Shown here: positions 24,630 to 33,701 of the stretch, piece by piece
How positions within the stretch are numbered: the first letter of the stretch is position 1
How the letters are laid out: each line of letters opens with the position of its first letter
Assembly: GCA_047345645.1 (NCBI GenBank)
Contig: JBLEFH010000001.1
Strand: one strand, 5' to 3'
Origin: JBLEFH01 sp047345645
Lineage (GTDB): Bacteria; Pseudomonadota; Alphaproteobacteria; Rhodobacterales; Rhodobacteraceae
Length of the DNA: 64,000 bases
Notes under the pieces: model-generated
The model's input: only the letters and a program-made list of their open reading frames with translations
The model's database searches: none
What the model was told of the DNA's origin: nothing
Made by a program: the position numbers and the translations under genes

Positions 24630-27025
24630 TGAAATTCACCCTCTCCTGGCTCAAAGAGCATCTCGACACCGACGCCTCTCTCGATGAGATCACCGAGGCG
24701 CTGACCGATCTTGGCCTTGAGGTCGAAGGGGTGGAGAACCCCGCCGACCGTCTGCCGTTCAAGATCGGCAAGGTTCTGACCGCCGAAAAGCACCCCGATG
24801 CGGACAAGCTCAAGCTCTGCACCGTGCTGACCGAAAAGGGCGAGCAGCAGATCATTTGCGGCGCGCCCAATGCGCGGGCGGGCATTCATGTGGTGGTCGC
24901 GCAGCCCGGCGATTACGTCCCCGGCATCGACACGACGATTCAGGTCGGCAAGATCCGCGGGATCGAGAGCCAGGGCATGATGGCCTCCGAGCGCGAGCTG
25001 GAGCTGTCCGATGAGCATGACGGGATTATCGAATTGCCGGAGGACGCGCCGGTGGGTCAGCTTTTCGTCGATTATGCGGGGCTGAATGATCCGGTGATCG
25101 ACATCGCGATCACGCCGAACCGTCCCGACGCGCTTGGCGTGGCCGGGGTTGCGCGGGATCTCGCCGCGCGCGGGCTCGGCACGCTCAAGACGCCGGGAAT
25201 TGAAACGGTCAGTGGAAAATTTGAATCCCCGATCAAGATTTCGATTGAGGATACCAATGCCTGCCCCGCCTTCTACGGTCGCCTCGTGCGCGGCGTGAAG
25301 AACGGCCCCAGCCCCGACTGGCTCCAACAGCGTCTGAAAGCCATCGGTCTGCGCCCGATTTCCGCGCTGGTGGACATCACCAACTACATGACCTTCGACC
25401 GCAACCGCCCGCTGCATGTGTTTGATGCGAAGAAGCTTAAGGGCAATCTGTCGGTGAAACTCGGTCAGGGCGGCGCGAAGTTTTTGGCGCTCGACGAAAA
25501 GACCTACACGCTCGACGATGAGATGACCGCCGTGTGTGACGAGAGCGGCGTTGTCGGCCTCGGCGGCGTGATGGGCGGCGAGGATACGGGCGTCGATGAG
25601 AACACTGTGGACGTGTTCATCGAGGCCGCGCTGTTTGACCCGAAACGCACCGCGATGACGGGCCGGAAGCTGAAAATCAACTCCGACGCCCGCTATCGGT
25701 TCGAGCGCGGCGTGGACCCGGAATTTGTCGCCGAGGGCATGGAAATGGCGACGCAGCTTGTGCTGGACCTCTGCGGCGGCGAGCCGTCCGAGGTCGTGGT
25801 GGCGGGCGCGATCCCGGACACCGCGCGCAGCTACACGCTCGACCCGGCGCGGCTGATCTCGCTTGTTGGCATGGAGATTGCGCCGGAGGAGCAGAAGCGG
25901 ATACTGGAAGCGCTCGGCTTCACGGTCTCCGGCGACGGACCGTTTGAGGTCGCCGTGCCAAGCTGGCGGCCCGATGTGGGCGGCGAGGCGGATCTGGTGG
26001 AGGAGGTGGCCCGCGTCGCCTCACTCTCCAAACTCGTCGGCCAGCCCTTGCCGCGCCCGGCGGGTGTCGCGCGCCCGCTGCTGACCCCGATGCAGACCCG
26101 CCTGACCTCGGCCCGCCGCGCGCTGGCGGCGCAGGGTCTGAATGAGGCGGTGACCTATAGTTTCATCGATCAGAAGGCTGCCGAGATGTTCGGCGGCGGC
26201 ACGGATGCGACCCGTGTGGCGAACCCGATTTCCTCGGAAATGAGCCATATACGCCCGGATCTTCTGCCGGGCCTTCTCGCCGCGGCAGCGCGCAATCAGG
26301 CGCGCGGTTTTGCCGATGTGGCGCTCTTCGAGTTGGGTCCGGTTTTCGCGGGCGGTGAGCCGGAGGATATGGGCACGCATGCGGGCGCGCTCCGCGTCGG
26401 CATGACCGCGCCGCGCAATGCCCATGGCACCCGCCGCGCGGTGGATCTGTTCGACGCGAAAGCCGATGCCGAAGCGATCCTGACAACCCTCGGCGCGCCG
26501 GTGGACCGGTTGATGGTGATGCGCAATGCGCCGGACTGGTTCCATCCGGGCCGCTCGGGCGTGCTGTCGCTCGGCCCGAAGAACCCGCTGGCGGCCTTTG
26601 GGGAGTTGCACCCCAAAGTGCTGGAGGCATTCGGCATCAAGGGTGCGGCGGTGGCGGTGACGCTTTATCCATCGAATATCCCCTTCCCGAAAACGCAGAC
26701 CGCCACGCGGGCGAAACTTGACGCGCCGGATCTGCAGGCCGTGGAGCGCGATTTCGCCTTTGTCGTGGACGCCGATGTCGCCGTGGAGAGCATGATCAAA
26801 GCCGCGAAAGGCGCGGACAAGGCGCTGATCGCGAGCGCCGATGTGTTCGACGTGTTCACTGGCGAGAAAGCGGCGGCGCAGCTTGGCGAGAACCGCAAAT
26901 CTGTGGCGCTCTCCGTCCGGCTTCAGCCGCGTGAGACGACGCTGAAGGATGCGGATATCGACGCCGTGTCGCAAAAAGTCGTCGCGGCGGTGGAGAAAGC
27001 CACGGGTGCGACATTACGTCGCTAA
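24629..27025 (+). CDS. pheT: Phenylalanyl-tRNA synthetase beta subunit
   Basis: The complete 798-residue subunit has an N-terminal OB-fold tRNA-binding domain (residues about 40-155, with the ICGAPNARAG motif), the B3/B4 editing domain (about 210-385), the B5 domain (about 400-475), the inactive synthetase-like core and a C-terminal ferredoxin-like anticodon-binding domain (about 705-798). MKFTLSWLKEHLDTDASLDE is the family's standard start. Its ATG overlaps the stop of the inserted gene, so its translation probably depends on coupling to that gene. Confidence 0.97.
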   Translation: MKFTLSWLKEHLDTDASLDEITEALTDLGLEVEGVENPADRLPFKIGKVLTAEKHPDADKLKLCTVLTEKGEQQIICGAPNARAGIHVVVAQPGDYVPGIDTTIQVGKIRGIESQGMMASERELELSDEHDGIIELPEDAPVGQLFVDYAGLNDPVIDIAITPNRPDALGVAGVARDLAARGLGTLKTPGIETVSGKFESPIKISIEDTNACPAFYGRLVRGVKNGPSPDWLQQRLKAIGLRPISALVDITNYMTFDRNRPLHVFDAKKLKGNLSVKLGQGGAKFLALDEKTYTLDDEMTAVCDESGVVGLGGVMGGEDTGVDENTVDVFIEAALFDPKRTAMTGRKLKINSDARYRFERGVDPEFVAEGMEMATQLVLDLCGGEPSEVVVAGAIPDTARSYTLDPARLISLVGMEIAPEEQKRILEALGFTVSGDGPFEVAVPSWRPDVGGEADLVEEVARVASLSKLVGQPLPRPAGVARPLLTPMQTRLTSARRALAAQGLNEAVTYSFIDQKAAEMFGGGTDATRVANPISSEMSHIRPDLLPGLLAAAARNQARGFADVALFELGPVFAGGEPEDMGTHAGALRVGMTAPRNAHGTRRAVDLFDAKADAEAILTTLGAPVDRLMVMRNAPDWFHPGRSGVLSLGPKNPLAAFGELHPKVLEAFGIKGAAVAVTLYPSNIPFPKTQTATRAKLDAPDLQAVERDFAFVVDADVAVESMIKAAKGADKALIASADVFDVFTGEKAAAQLGENRKSVALSVRLQPRETTLKDADIDAVSQKVVAAVEKATGATLRR

Positions 27026-27154
27026 AGGCGTCACGATAAAGTGAACCCGACGAAACCTTTACAGAATTGGCGCTTAGTAATTTGCGCCAATCATTCATGT
27101 TGACTGATAGTCACGCTTTGTTAATCACCGCCGCGTGAACCTCAGGAGTAAACA

Positions 27155-27553
27155 ATGATCAACGAATTTAAAGAGTTCATTGCAAAAGGCAATGTAATGG
27201 ACATGGCGGTCGGTATCATCATCGGCGCAGCCTTCACCGCTATCGTCACCTCGCTGGTGGACGACCTCATCAACCCGCTGATCGGCCTCTTCATCGGCGG
27301 TATCGACTTCTCCAGCCTCGCATGGACCTTCGGCGACGGCGAGAACGCAGCGACCTTTGCCTATGGTAACTTCATCATGGCCCTGATCAACTTCCTGATC
27401 ATCGCATGGGTGGTGTTCCTGCTGGTGAAAGCCGTGAACCGCGCCCGCGACATGGCAACCGGCCCGGAAGAGGAAGCGGTTGAGGAAGAAGCTGGCCCGA
27501 CCCAGGAAGAGCTGCTCGTTCAGATCCGCGATCTGCTGGCACGTCAGGCGTAA
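27155..27553 (+). CDS. mscL: Large-conductance mechanosensitive channel
   Basis: The 132-residue MscL starts MINEFKEFIAKGNVMDMAVGIIIG, with the glycine-rich pore helix 1, a periplasmic loop, helix 2 (NFIMALINFLIIAWVVFLLVK) and an acidic C-terminal helix bundle ending TQEELLVQIRDLLARQ. AGGAG lies upstream. It forms a homopentamer that opens under membrane tension to release solutes after osmotic downshock. It is monocistronic, with its own terminator. Confidence 0.97.
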   Translation: MINEFKEFIAKGNVMDMAVGIIIGAAFTAIVTSLVDDLINPLIGLFIGGIDFSSLAWTFGDGENAATFAYGNFIMALINFLIIAWVVFLLVKAVNRARDMATGPEEEAVEEEAGPTQEELLVQIRDLLARQA

Positions 27554-27577
27554 GCCACGTTTTCAGATGTAGATTTT

Positions 27578-27606
27578 AGCCCCCGGTTGCCGCCGGGGGC
27601 TTTTTC
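27578..27606 (+). terminator. Rho-independent terminator of mscL
   Basis: A 9-bp stem, AGCCCCCGG/CCGGGGGCT, with a six-base loop (TTGCCG) runs into T5. Its T tract overlaps the stop codon of the convergent azlD gene. Confidence 0.92.
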
Positions 27607-27925
27607 ATGTGATTTGCAGGCCGATGAGCAGGACGCCGAGCCCGGCGAAGATCGCGCCGAGCGCCTGACGGGTGGCCGCGCCGACGACGAGCGCGGCGAT
27701 GGCGGCGAGAAGGCGCACGGGTTCGGTTTCGCCGCCGGTTGCCGCGGGCCAGATGACGGCCGGGGCGACGAGGGCGGGCAGGACCGAGACCGGCACGTAG
27801 CGCAAGAGGCGAAGCGCCCAGCGGGGCATTTTCCGGTCGCCCAGAAGGCCGAGGAAGGAGAAGCGGAGCAGGAAGGTTCCGACCCCGAGGCAGACGATCA
27901 CCGCCCAGATTTTTGCGTCATCCAT
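27605..27925 (-). CDS. AzlD-type branched-chain amino acid exporter subunit
   Basis: The 106-residue protein has about four membrane helices and is of the AzlD family, recognised by the RFSFLGLLGDRKMPRWALRLLRYVPVSVLPALVAP-type centre (positions about 21-55). It pairs with AzlC to export branched-chain or related amino acids. Its start overlaps the upstream azlC by eight bases, the usual gene pair arrangement. The stop lies in the mscL terminator. Confidence 0.88.
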   Translation of the reverse strand: MDDAKIWAVIVCLGVGTFLLRFSFLGLLGDRKMPRWALRLLRYVPVSVLPALVAPAVIWPAATGGETEPVRLLAAIAALVVGAATRQALGAIFAGLGVLLIGLQIT

Positions 27926-28616
27926 GGCGGCGCTCCTGTGCGATTTCGAGAAGCGCGCCGGTCACCATGCCCACGCCGCCAGCGATGATGAGCCAGAGCT
28001 GGTAAGGCACAATGCGGTAGAGTAGCAGTGCGGTGAGGCTGGCCGCGACGGCTGCGCCCGCTGACGGGAAGCGGCGCATGGCCGGGGCGAAGAGCGAGAT
28101 GAAGGTGATGGGGACGGCGAAATCAAGGCCGATATCGTCGGGGAAGGTGGTGCCGAACGCGGCCCCGGCCCAAGTGGAGAGATACCAGAGAGGCACGATC
28201 GGGATGCAGGTGCCGAAATAATAGCCCATCTTGTCCGCCACCGAGAGGGCCGGGTTCTCGACATATTCCCGCTCGGCGATGGCGAAGGTCTGGTCGACCA
28301 TCATATAGGCCATGGCGGCGCGCTGCCCGAGCGGGGCGGAGCCGACATGGGTGGTCATGGAGGCGGAATACATCACCATGCGCAGGTTAATGGCGAGGCC
28401 GGTCAGCAGGATGATGAGGAAGGGCGCGTTCTCGGTCAGAAGCTGCGTCGCCGTGAATTGCGAGGCGCCCGCGATCACCATGATGGTCATCGCCATGGTC
28501 TGCGTCATGGTAAAGCCCGCCGCCTGCGCGACGACGCCGTAGAGCAAGCCGAAAGGGGCGATGACGAGCATCATCGGAAGCGCATCGCGCAGGCCCCGTT
28601 GCCAATGTCGTGTCAT
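27918..28616 (-). CDS. AzlC family branched-chain amino acid permease
   Basis: The 232-residue protein has about seven membrane helices and the AzlC signatures APFGLLYGVVAQAAGF, MVIAGASQFTATQLL and RMVMYSASMTTHVG. It forms the larger subunit of an AzlCD exporter at the inner membrane. The ORF starts at MTRHWQRGLRDALP, a typical N-terminus. No regulator is adjacent, and azlD follows with an overlap. Confidence 0.9.
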   Translation of the reverse strand: MTRHWQRGLRDALPMMLVIAPFGLLYGVVAQAAGFTMTQTMAMTIMVIAGASQFTATQLLTENAPFLIILLTGLAINLRMVMYSASMTTHVGSAPLGQRAAMAYMMVDQTFAIAEREYVENPALSVADKMGYYFGTCIPIVPLWYLSTWAGAAFGTTFPDDIGLDFAVPITFISLFAPAMRRFPSAGAAVAASLTALLLYRIVPYQLWLIIAGGVGMVTGALLEIAQERRHG

Positions 28617-28688
28617 GGGAAGACGCCTTTCACCTCAAACCGTCCGCCGCGATGCTAGGCAAAGCGGCGGGAGAGTTCCAGAGGGGGA

Positions 28689-29684
28689 TCAGGCTTTTTT
28701 CGCCGAAAGAATAAGCGCGTAGGCGCGGCCCGTGCGGCTGTCGGCGAGGGCGGCAAGATTGTCGTCGCTGCCTTCGGTCGCGATCTCGGCCAGCACTTCG
28801 CGGAAGCGTTTGGCAAAGACATCGGCGGCGTCGGCGAAAATCGGGTCGGCGGTCATCTTGCCGCGAACGGTTTCGGCGATGTCAGAGCCTTCATGCTGGG
28901 CGACGGAGGCGCCCTCATCGCCTTCGGCATGGGCGCGCCAGAGCGCCGCATCGGCCCGGCCCTGACGCAGATCATCGACGAAAATGCTGTCATCGGAGAG
29001 TGCGTTCAGCAGATCCTCGGCGGCGCGCATCAGCGCGGCCATTTCGGGCTGGCTGCGGACCTTGCGGACCAACGCGCGGCCCTCGGCGGTGTTGAACGGG
29101 AAGTCCAGCGCGCCGATCACGTCATTGACGGTCAGATCCTCGCTAGGCGGCGCGGTTGGCGCAGCGGGAGCGGGCGCGGATTGCGGCGCGCGCGGCGCAG
29201 CGGAGGTCTCAGAGAGCGCGGGCTGCGCGCGACCGGGATTGGCAGAGCGGTCGAGCAGGCGGCGCAGTTTGGCGTCAATCGCCTCCAGCTTTTCGCTCGG
29301 GTCGTGCTGCTGCGGGAGGGCCGCGATCAGCGCCTCCACGTCGATTTTGCCATCGGCACCGGCCACCGCGGCTTGGCGAATACGGCTCGCATCGCTCATC
29401 CGGCCTTCGAGACGATCGACCTGCGCCGCAAGCCGCGCCGCGCTTTGCGCCAGATTGCCCGCGACGAGAAAGAACACCACCGGCAGGAGACCCGCCAGCA
29501 GGAAAATCATGACTTCGAGGAACACGGCGGCCCGCGGTGCGGCGCCGCCGAAGAAGAAGCCCGCGCCGTAAATGGCGACGAGAACCAGCCAGACGACCGA
29601 GGCAATCCCGGCGATCCGCCAGTAGAGGGGCAGGGTGCGAAACTGCGCGACGCCGCCATTCAGCCGGTTCTTCACATCAGACAT
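28689..29684 (-). CDS. Hypothetical two-helix membrane protein downstream of greA
   Basis: The 331-residue protein is of no named family that I recognise. Two membrane helices lie at about residues 24-46 and 55-78. A coiled-coil segment follows (LAAQVDRLEGRMSDASR), then an Ala/Pro-rich linker (about 160-185), and a soluble C-terminal domain (190-331) with the segments TVNDVIGALDFPFNTAEGRALVRKVRSQPEMAALMRAA and GRAYALILSAKKA at its end. Its start overlaps the 3' end of greA by eight bases, so the two are translated together. Similar proteins seem frequent in Rhodobacteraceae; a role at the membrane is all that can be inferred. Confidence 0.7.
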   Translation of the reverse strand: MSDVKNRLNGGVAQFRTLPLYWRIAGIASVVWLVLVAIYGAGFFFGGAAPRAAVFLEVMIFLLAGLLPVVFFLVAGNLAQSAARLAAQVDRLEGRMSDASRIRQAAVAGADGKIDVEALIAALPQQHDPSEKLEAIDAKLRRLLDRSANPGRAQPALSETSAAPRAPQSAPAPAAPTAPPSEDLTVNDVIGALDFPFNTAEGRALVRKVRSQPEMAALMRAAEDLLNALSDDSIFVDDLRQGRADAALWRAHAEGDEGASVAQHEGSDIAETVRGKMTADPIFADAADVFAKRFREVLAEIATEGSDDNLAALADSRTGRAYALILSAKKA

Positions 29685-30147
29685 ATTTGATCTCTAGGAT
29701 TTCGTAAGACCGCTCGCCGCCGGGGGTTTTCACCTCGACGGAGTCGCCCTCTTCCTTGCCAATCAGCGCCCGTGCGAGCGGCGATTTGATGTTGAGCAAG
29801 TTGCGCTCGATATCGGCCTCCTGCTCGCCAACAATCTGATAGCTCTTCTCTTCTTCGGTGTCCTCATCGACGAGACGCACCGTTGCGCCGAATTTGATCG
29901 GACCCGACAGATTTGCGACCCGGATCACCTCGGCGCGGCTGATGACGCTTTCGAGTTCCTTGATCCGGCCCTCGATAAAGCTCTGTTTCTCGCGCGCGGC
30001 GTGATATTCCGCGTTCTCCGACAGATCGCCATGCTCGCGCGCTTCGGCAATCGCCGAAATAACCGCCGGGCGTTCTTCACTTTTTAACTGCTTGAGTTCA
30101 CGGTTTAAGTCGTTGAACCCAGTCTCGGTCATCGGAATTTTTTCCAT
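29677..30147 (-). CDS. greA: Transcription elongation factor GreA
   Basis: This is a full-length 156-residue GreA. It has an N-terminal antiparallel coiled coil with the acidic tip AEAREHGDLSENAEYHAAREKQ, whose Asp/Glu residues enter the RNA polymerase secondary channel, and a C-terminal FKBP-like domain ending in ERSYEILEIKYV. It stimulates cleavage of backtracked RNA. The first ATG (MEKIPMTETG) matches the normal GreA start. It is divergent from ETF-QO across a 168-base gap. Confidence 0.96.
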   Translation of the reverse strand: MEKIPMTETGFNDLNRELKQLKSEERPAVISAIAEAREHGDLSENAEYHAAREKQSFIEGRIKELESVISRAEVIRVANLSGPIKFGATVRLVDEDTEEEKSYQIVGEQEADIERNLLNIKSPLARALIGKEEGDSVEVKTPGGERSYEILEIKYV

Positions 30148-30249
30148 GATGGCCCTGTTATCTTTGCTGCTTCACAAATTTTGACGATAGGATGTCACCA
30201 AGGGAGGTGCAAGGCGAAGCATAGGCTTTCCCGTTAGACGTGCTGTTTT

Positions 30250-30269
30250 AATTGACCTGCACGTCAATT
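30250..30269. promoter_or_regulatory. Near-perfect 20-bp palindrome upstream of ETF-QO
   Basis: AATTGAC-N6-GTCAATT has nine of ten base pairs symmetrical about the centre, with the inner TGCA also matching and only one C-C mismatch. It lies 46 bases before the ETF-QO ATG in the greA/ETF-QO divergent gap. Its TTGAC half could double as a -35 element. The form suits a dimeric TetR- or GntR-type regulator. It has no T tract, so it is not an intrinsic terminator. Confidence 0.6.
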
Positions 30270-30315
30270 TTGCTTAGCCAATGAGAAAGCCAGGACCTAG
30301 CCGGGAGGAAATTGG

Positions 30316-31962
30316 ATGTCCGAGCATCAGCGCGAGTCGATGGAATATGATGTTGTGATCGTGGGGGCAGGGCCATCGGGGCTCTCCGCGGCGATCCGCC
30401 TGAAGCAGGTCAATCCAGACATTTCCGTGGTGGTTCTGGAGAAAGGCTCCGAAGTCGGGGCGCATATTCTCTCCGGCGCGGTCCTCGATCCGATCGGCAT
30501 CAACACGCTCATCCCCGATTGGAAAGAGAAGGGCGCGCCCATCTCCGTCGAGGTGAAAGAGGACAAGTTCCTCATGCTGGGCGAGGAAGGCTCCATCGGC
30601 ATCCCGAATTTCCCGATGCCGCCGCTGATGAGCAATCACGGCAATTACATCGTCTCCATGGGCAATGTCTGCCGCTGGTTGGCGGAGCAGGCTGAGGCGC
30701 TGGAGGTCGAGATTTTCCCCGGCATGGCGTGTTCGGAACTGGTGTATGAAGGCGACCGGGTGAAGGGCGTCGTCGCCGGTGAATTTGGCCGCGCGGAAGA
30801 TGGCTCCGAAGGGCCGGATTACGAGCCGGGCATGGAGCTTCACGGCAAATATGTGATGTTTGCCGAAGGCGTGCGCGGGTCGCTCTCCAAGCAACTCATT
30901 GAAAAATATGCGCTTGATTCCGGAAAAGAGCCGCAGAAATACGGCATCGGCATGAAAGAAATCTGGGAGATCAAGCCGGAGAACCATTCCGAAGGCCGTG
31001 TCGTCCACACCATGGGCTGGCCGCTTGGGAAGAATGCGGGCGGCGGCTCCTTCATCTATCACGCCGAAAACAATCAGCTTTTCATCGGCTTCGTGGTGCA
31101 TCTGAATTATCAGAATCCGCATCTGTATCCGTATATGGAATTCCAGCGGCTCAAGCATCACCCGGAGATCGCCAAGCTGCTCGAAGGTGGCAAGCGCGTG
31201 TCTTACGGCGCGCGAGCGATCACGGAAGGCGGCTGGCAGTCCATGCCGAAGCTGACCATGCCGGGCGCGGTGCTGCTCGGCTGCTCCGCCGGGATGGTCA
31301 ATGTGCCGCGCATCAAGGGCAATCATAACGCGATGCTCTCGGGGATCGCGGCGGCGGAAGCGGCGGCCGAAGCGCTGGCGGCGGGCCGCGAAGGCGACGA
31401 GCTGGAGGCTTACGAGACGGCGGTGCGCAACGGCGAGATCGGCAAGGATCTCAAGCGCGTGCGCAACGTCAAACCGATGTGGTCCAAGGTTGGGATGCTC
31501 GGCAGCCTGATGCTCGGCGGGATCGATATGTGGGTGGCCAATGTCACCGGCTGGAACCCGTTCGGCACGTGGAAACATGGCAAGACCGACGCGGAAGCCA
31601 CCGGAAAGGCGGAAGATTTCGCGCCGATCACCTATCCCAAGCCCGATGGCAAGATCAGCTTTGACCGCCTCACCAATGTCAGCTTCTCGGCGACCAACCA
31701 TGCGGAAGGCCAGCCGAGCCACCTGAAGCTCAAAGACCCGAATATCCCGGTCGATGTGAACCTTCCGGTCTATGCCGGGCCGTCGCAACGCTATTGCCCG
31801 GCGGGCGTTTACGAATTTCTGGAGGATGACGGCAAACCGGTTTTCCGCATCAACAGCCAGAACTGCGTCCACTGTAAAACCTGCGATATCAAGGACCCGT
31901 CCCAGAATATCGTCTGGACGACCCCGCAGGGCGGCGAAGGACCGAACTACCCGAATATGTAA
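30316..31962 (+). CDS. Electron transfer flavoprotein-ubiquinone oxidoreductase
   Basis: The 548-residue ETF-QO has an N-terminal FAD dinucleotide-binding motif VVIVGAGPSGLSAAIRL (residues 10-26), a central quinone-binding and membrane-associated region, and a C-terminal [4Fe-4S] domain whose ligands are C494, C517, C520 and C523 (CPAG...NCVHCKTC). It passes electrons from ETF, reduced by acyl-CoA and other dehydrogenases, to ubiquinone at the inner membrane. GGGAGGA lies upstream of the ATG. A palindrome in its promoter region suggests control by a fatty-acid or amino-acid degradation regulator. Confidence 0.95.
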   Translation: MSEHQRESMEYDVVIVGAGPSGLSAAIRLKQVNPDISVVVLEKGSEVGAHILSGAVLDPIGINTLIPDWKEKGAPISVEVKEDKFLMLGEEGSIGIPNFPMPPLMSNHGNYIVSMGNVCRWLAEQAEALEVEIFPGMACSELVYEGDRVKGVVAGEFGRAEDGSEGPDYEPGMELHGKYVMFAEGVRGSLSKQLIEKYALDSGKEPQKYGIGMKEIWEIKPENHSEGRVVHTMGWPLGKNAGGGSFIYHAENNQLFIGFVVHLNYQNPHLYPYMEFQRLKHHPEIAKLLEGGKRVSYGARAITEGGWQSMPKLTMPGAVLLGCSAGMVNVPRIKGNHNAMLSGIAAAEAAAEALAAGREGDELEAYETAVRNGEIGKDLKRVRNVKPMWSKVGMLGSLMLGGIDMWVANVTGWNPFGTWKHGKTDAEATGKAEDFAPITYPKPDGKISFDRLTNVSFSATNHAEGQPSHLKLKDPNIPVDVNLPVYAGPSQRYCPAGVYEFLEDDGKPVFRINSQNCVHCKTCDIKDPSQNIVWTTPQGGEGPNYPNM

Positions 31963-32033
31963 GTTTGCGCGGCGTGCCGTTGATCTCGGCGCGCCCTGCG
32001 CATAGGGTTCCTGCAAAACTGAGCAGGATCCTT

Positions 32034-33701
32034 ATGCGCCGGATAATTTCGCTAGCTTTCGCCCTGACCATCGGGGCTTCCCCGCTGACCGCAGACACCA
32101 TGGCCGGCCCTTATCTCGCCGCGACTCATGCCGACCGGATGGCGGATTTCACGGTGGCGGGCGAGTATTACACCGAAGCGCTGGCGCAGGATCCCGAAAA
32201 TTTCTTTTTGATTCAGAACGCGCTTTACACGCGCATCGCGGCGGGGGATCTCGACGGGGCGACCGAGTATGCGCGACGGCTCCTTGAGAGCGAGGGGCCG
32301 AAGGAGCTCGCGGTCCTGCACATCATCTCCATGGCGATGCGCGACAATGACTTTGGCCGCGCCAATACGATTCTCGCGGAGAATCGGCTGGAGCTGAATG
32401 CGCTCGTCCGCGCGCTCGTGACCGGCTGGATCACGGCGGCGAATGGCGGCGTCGAAGAGGCGCAGGCGCAGTTTAATGAAATGAGCACCAACCCGATCAT
32501 GCGTTTTTACGGGCGCTTCCATGAGGGCCTGATCCGCGCGATGGTCGGCGATTACGAGGGCGCCGACGCGGCTTTTACCAATGGCGAAGGCGATGCCTCC
32601 ACGATCCACCGCGGCGGGCTCATCATCCGCGCGACGGTTCTCTCGCAGATTGATCGCGGGGATGAAGCGATTGCGCTGCTGCAAGACGCGCTCGCCAATG
32701 GGGCGCAGGATGAGGAGGTCTCGGCCCTGCTTGCGCGGCTTGAAGCAGGCGAAACCATTCCCTTTAACCAGATTCGCACCGCCAAGGATGGTCTGGCCGA
32801 GGCGTTTTACGATGTCGCGCTGGCGCTCGATGGCGACGGCGCGTCGCGTTTGAGCCTCGTCTATGCGCGCTACGCGCAGGCGCTGGCGGCTGAGAAGATC
32901 GATTATGCGCTGCTGACCGCCGATTTGCTCGACAGTCTGGGGCAGTATGACCTCGCCTCCGCCGCGCTCGCCGAGATGCCGGAAGACAGCCCGCGCGCGA
33001 TGGAAGTGGGCCTCGCTCGCGCCGACATTCTCGCGGCGGGGGAGCGCGATGAGGAGGCTTTGGCGCTTCTGGTTGATCTGCGAAACCGGTTCAGCGACGA
33101 GCTTCTGGTCCACAGCAAACTCGGCGATCTTTACCATAGTATGGAGCGTTACGAGGAGGCGAATGCAGCCTATGGCGAGGCGATTGCCCGCATCAATGGC
33201 GAGCCGCGCAACGCCCATTGGGTGCTGTTTTACCAGCGCGGCGCGGTGCGAGAACAGCTTCGGCAATTTGAGGGATCGGAGGCCGATTTGCGGCAGGCGC
33301 TGGAACTGGAACCGGGTCAACCGATCGTGCTGAACCATCTCGGTTACTCGCTTGTGGAGCAGGGTAGGCTGGTCGAAGAAGCGCAGCAGATGATTGAGGA
33401 AGCCGTCGCCGCAGACCCGCAAAACGCTTATATCATTGATAGTTTGGCATGGGTTCGCTACCGCCTCGGGGAATATGAAGCTGCGGTGGAGCCGATGGAG
33501 GAAGCGATTTCGCTGATGCCGGAGGACGTGACGCTGAACGATCACCTCGGCGATATTTACGCGCGCGTCGGCCGGATGCGCGAGGCGCGGGTGCAGTGGC
33601 AGCGGGCGCTGTCGCTGGAGCCGGATGAAGAGATGGCGACGCGGATTCGCGAAAAACTTGACGAGGGTATCGAGGCGCTGGACCGGCAGGATGCCCAATA
33701 A
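32034..33701 (+). CDS. Exported tetratricopeptide-repeat protein
   Basis: The 555-residue protein starts MRRIISLAFALTIGASPLTADTMA, a signal peptide that fixes the start inside a longer open frame. The rest is almost wholly helical TPR-like repeats, clearest near the C-terminus: DLRQALELEPGQPIVLNHLGYSLVEQG, AVAADPQNAYIIDSLAWVRYRLGEYE and AISLMPEDVTLNDHLGDIYARVGR each carry the TPR spacing. It is presumably a periplasmic or outer-membrane-associated scaffold. Its 3' end overlaps ispE by 11 bases. The ETF-QO, TPR, ispE order suggests co-transcription, but the partner proteins are unknown. Confidence 0.85.
   Translation: MRRIISLAFALTIGASPLTADTMAGPYLAATHADRMADFTVAGEYYTEALAQDPENFFLIQNALYTRIAAGDLDGATEYARRLLESEGPKELAVLHIISMAMRDNDFGRANTILAENRLELNALVRALVTGWITAANGGVEEAQAQFNEMSTNPIMRFYGRFHEGLIRAMVGDYEGADAAFTNGEGDASTIHRGGLIIRATVLSQIDRGDEAIALLQDALANGAQDEEVSALLARLEAGETIPFNQIRTAKDGLAEAFYDVALALDGDGASRLSLVYARYAQALAAEKIDYALLTADLLDSLGQYDLASAALAEMPEDSPRAMEVGLARADILAAGERDEEALALLVDLRNRFSDELLVHSKLGDLYHSMERYEEANAAYGEAIARINGEPRNAHWVLFYQRGAVREQLRQFEGSEADLRQALELEPGQPIVLNHLGYSLVEQGRLVEEAQQMIEEAVAADPQNAYIIDSLAWVRYRLGEYEAAVEPMEEAISLMPEDVTLNDHLGDIYARVGRMREARVQWQRALSLEPDEEMATRIREKLDEGIEALDRQDAQ

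Noticed and set aside
30274..33698. Long antisense frames opposite ETF-QO and the TPR gene
   Set aside because: Both plus-strand genes have clear domains; the antisense products have no recognisable features.
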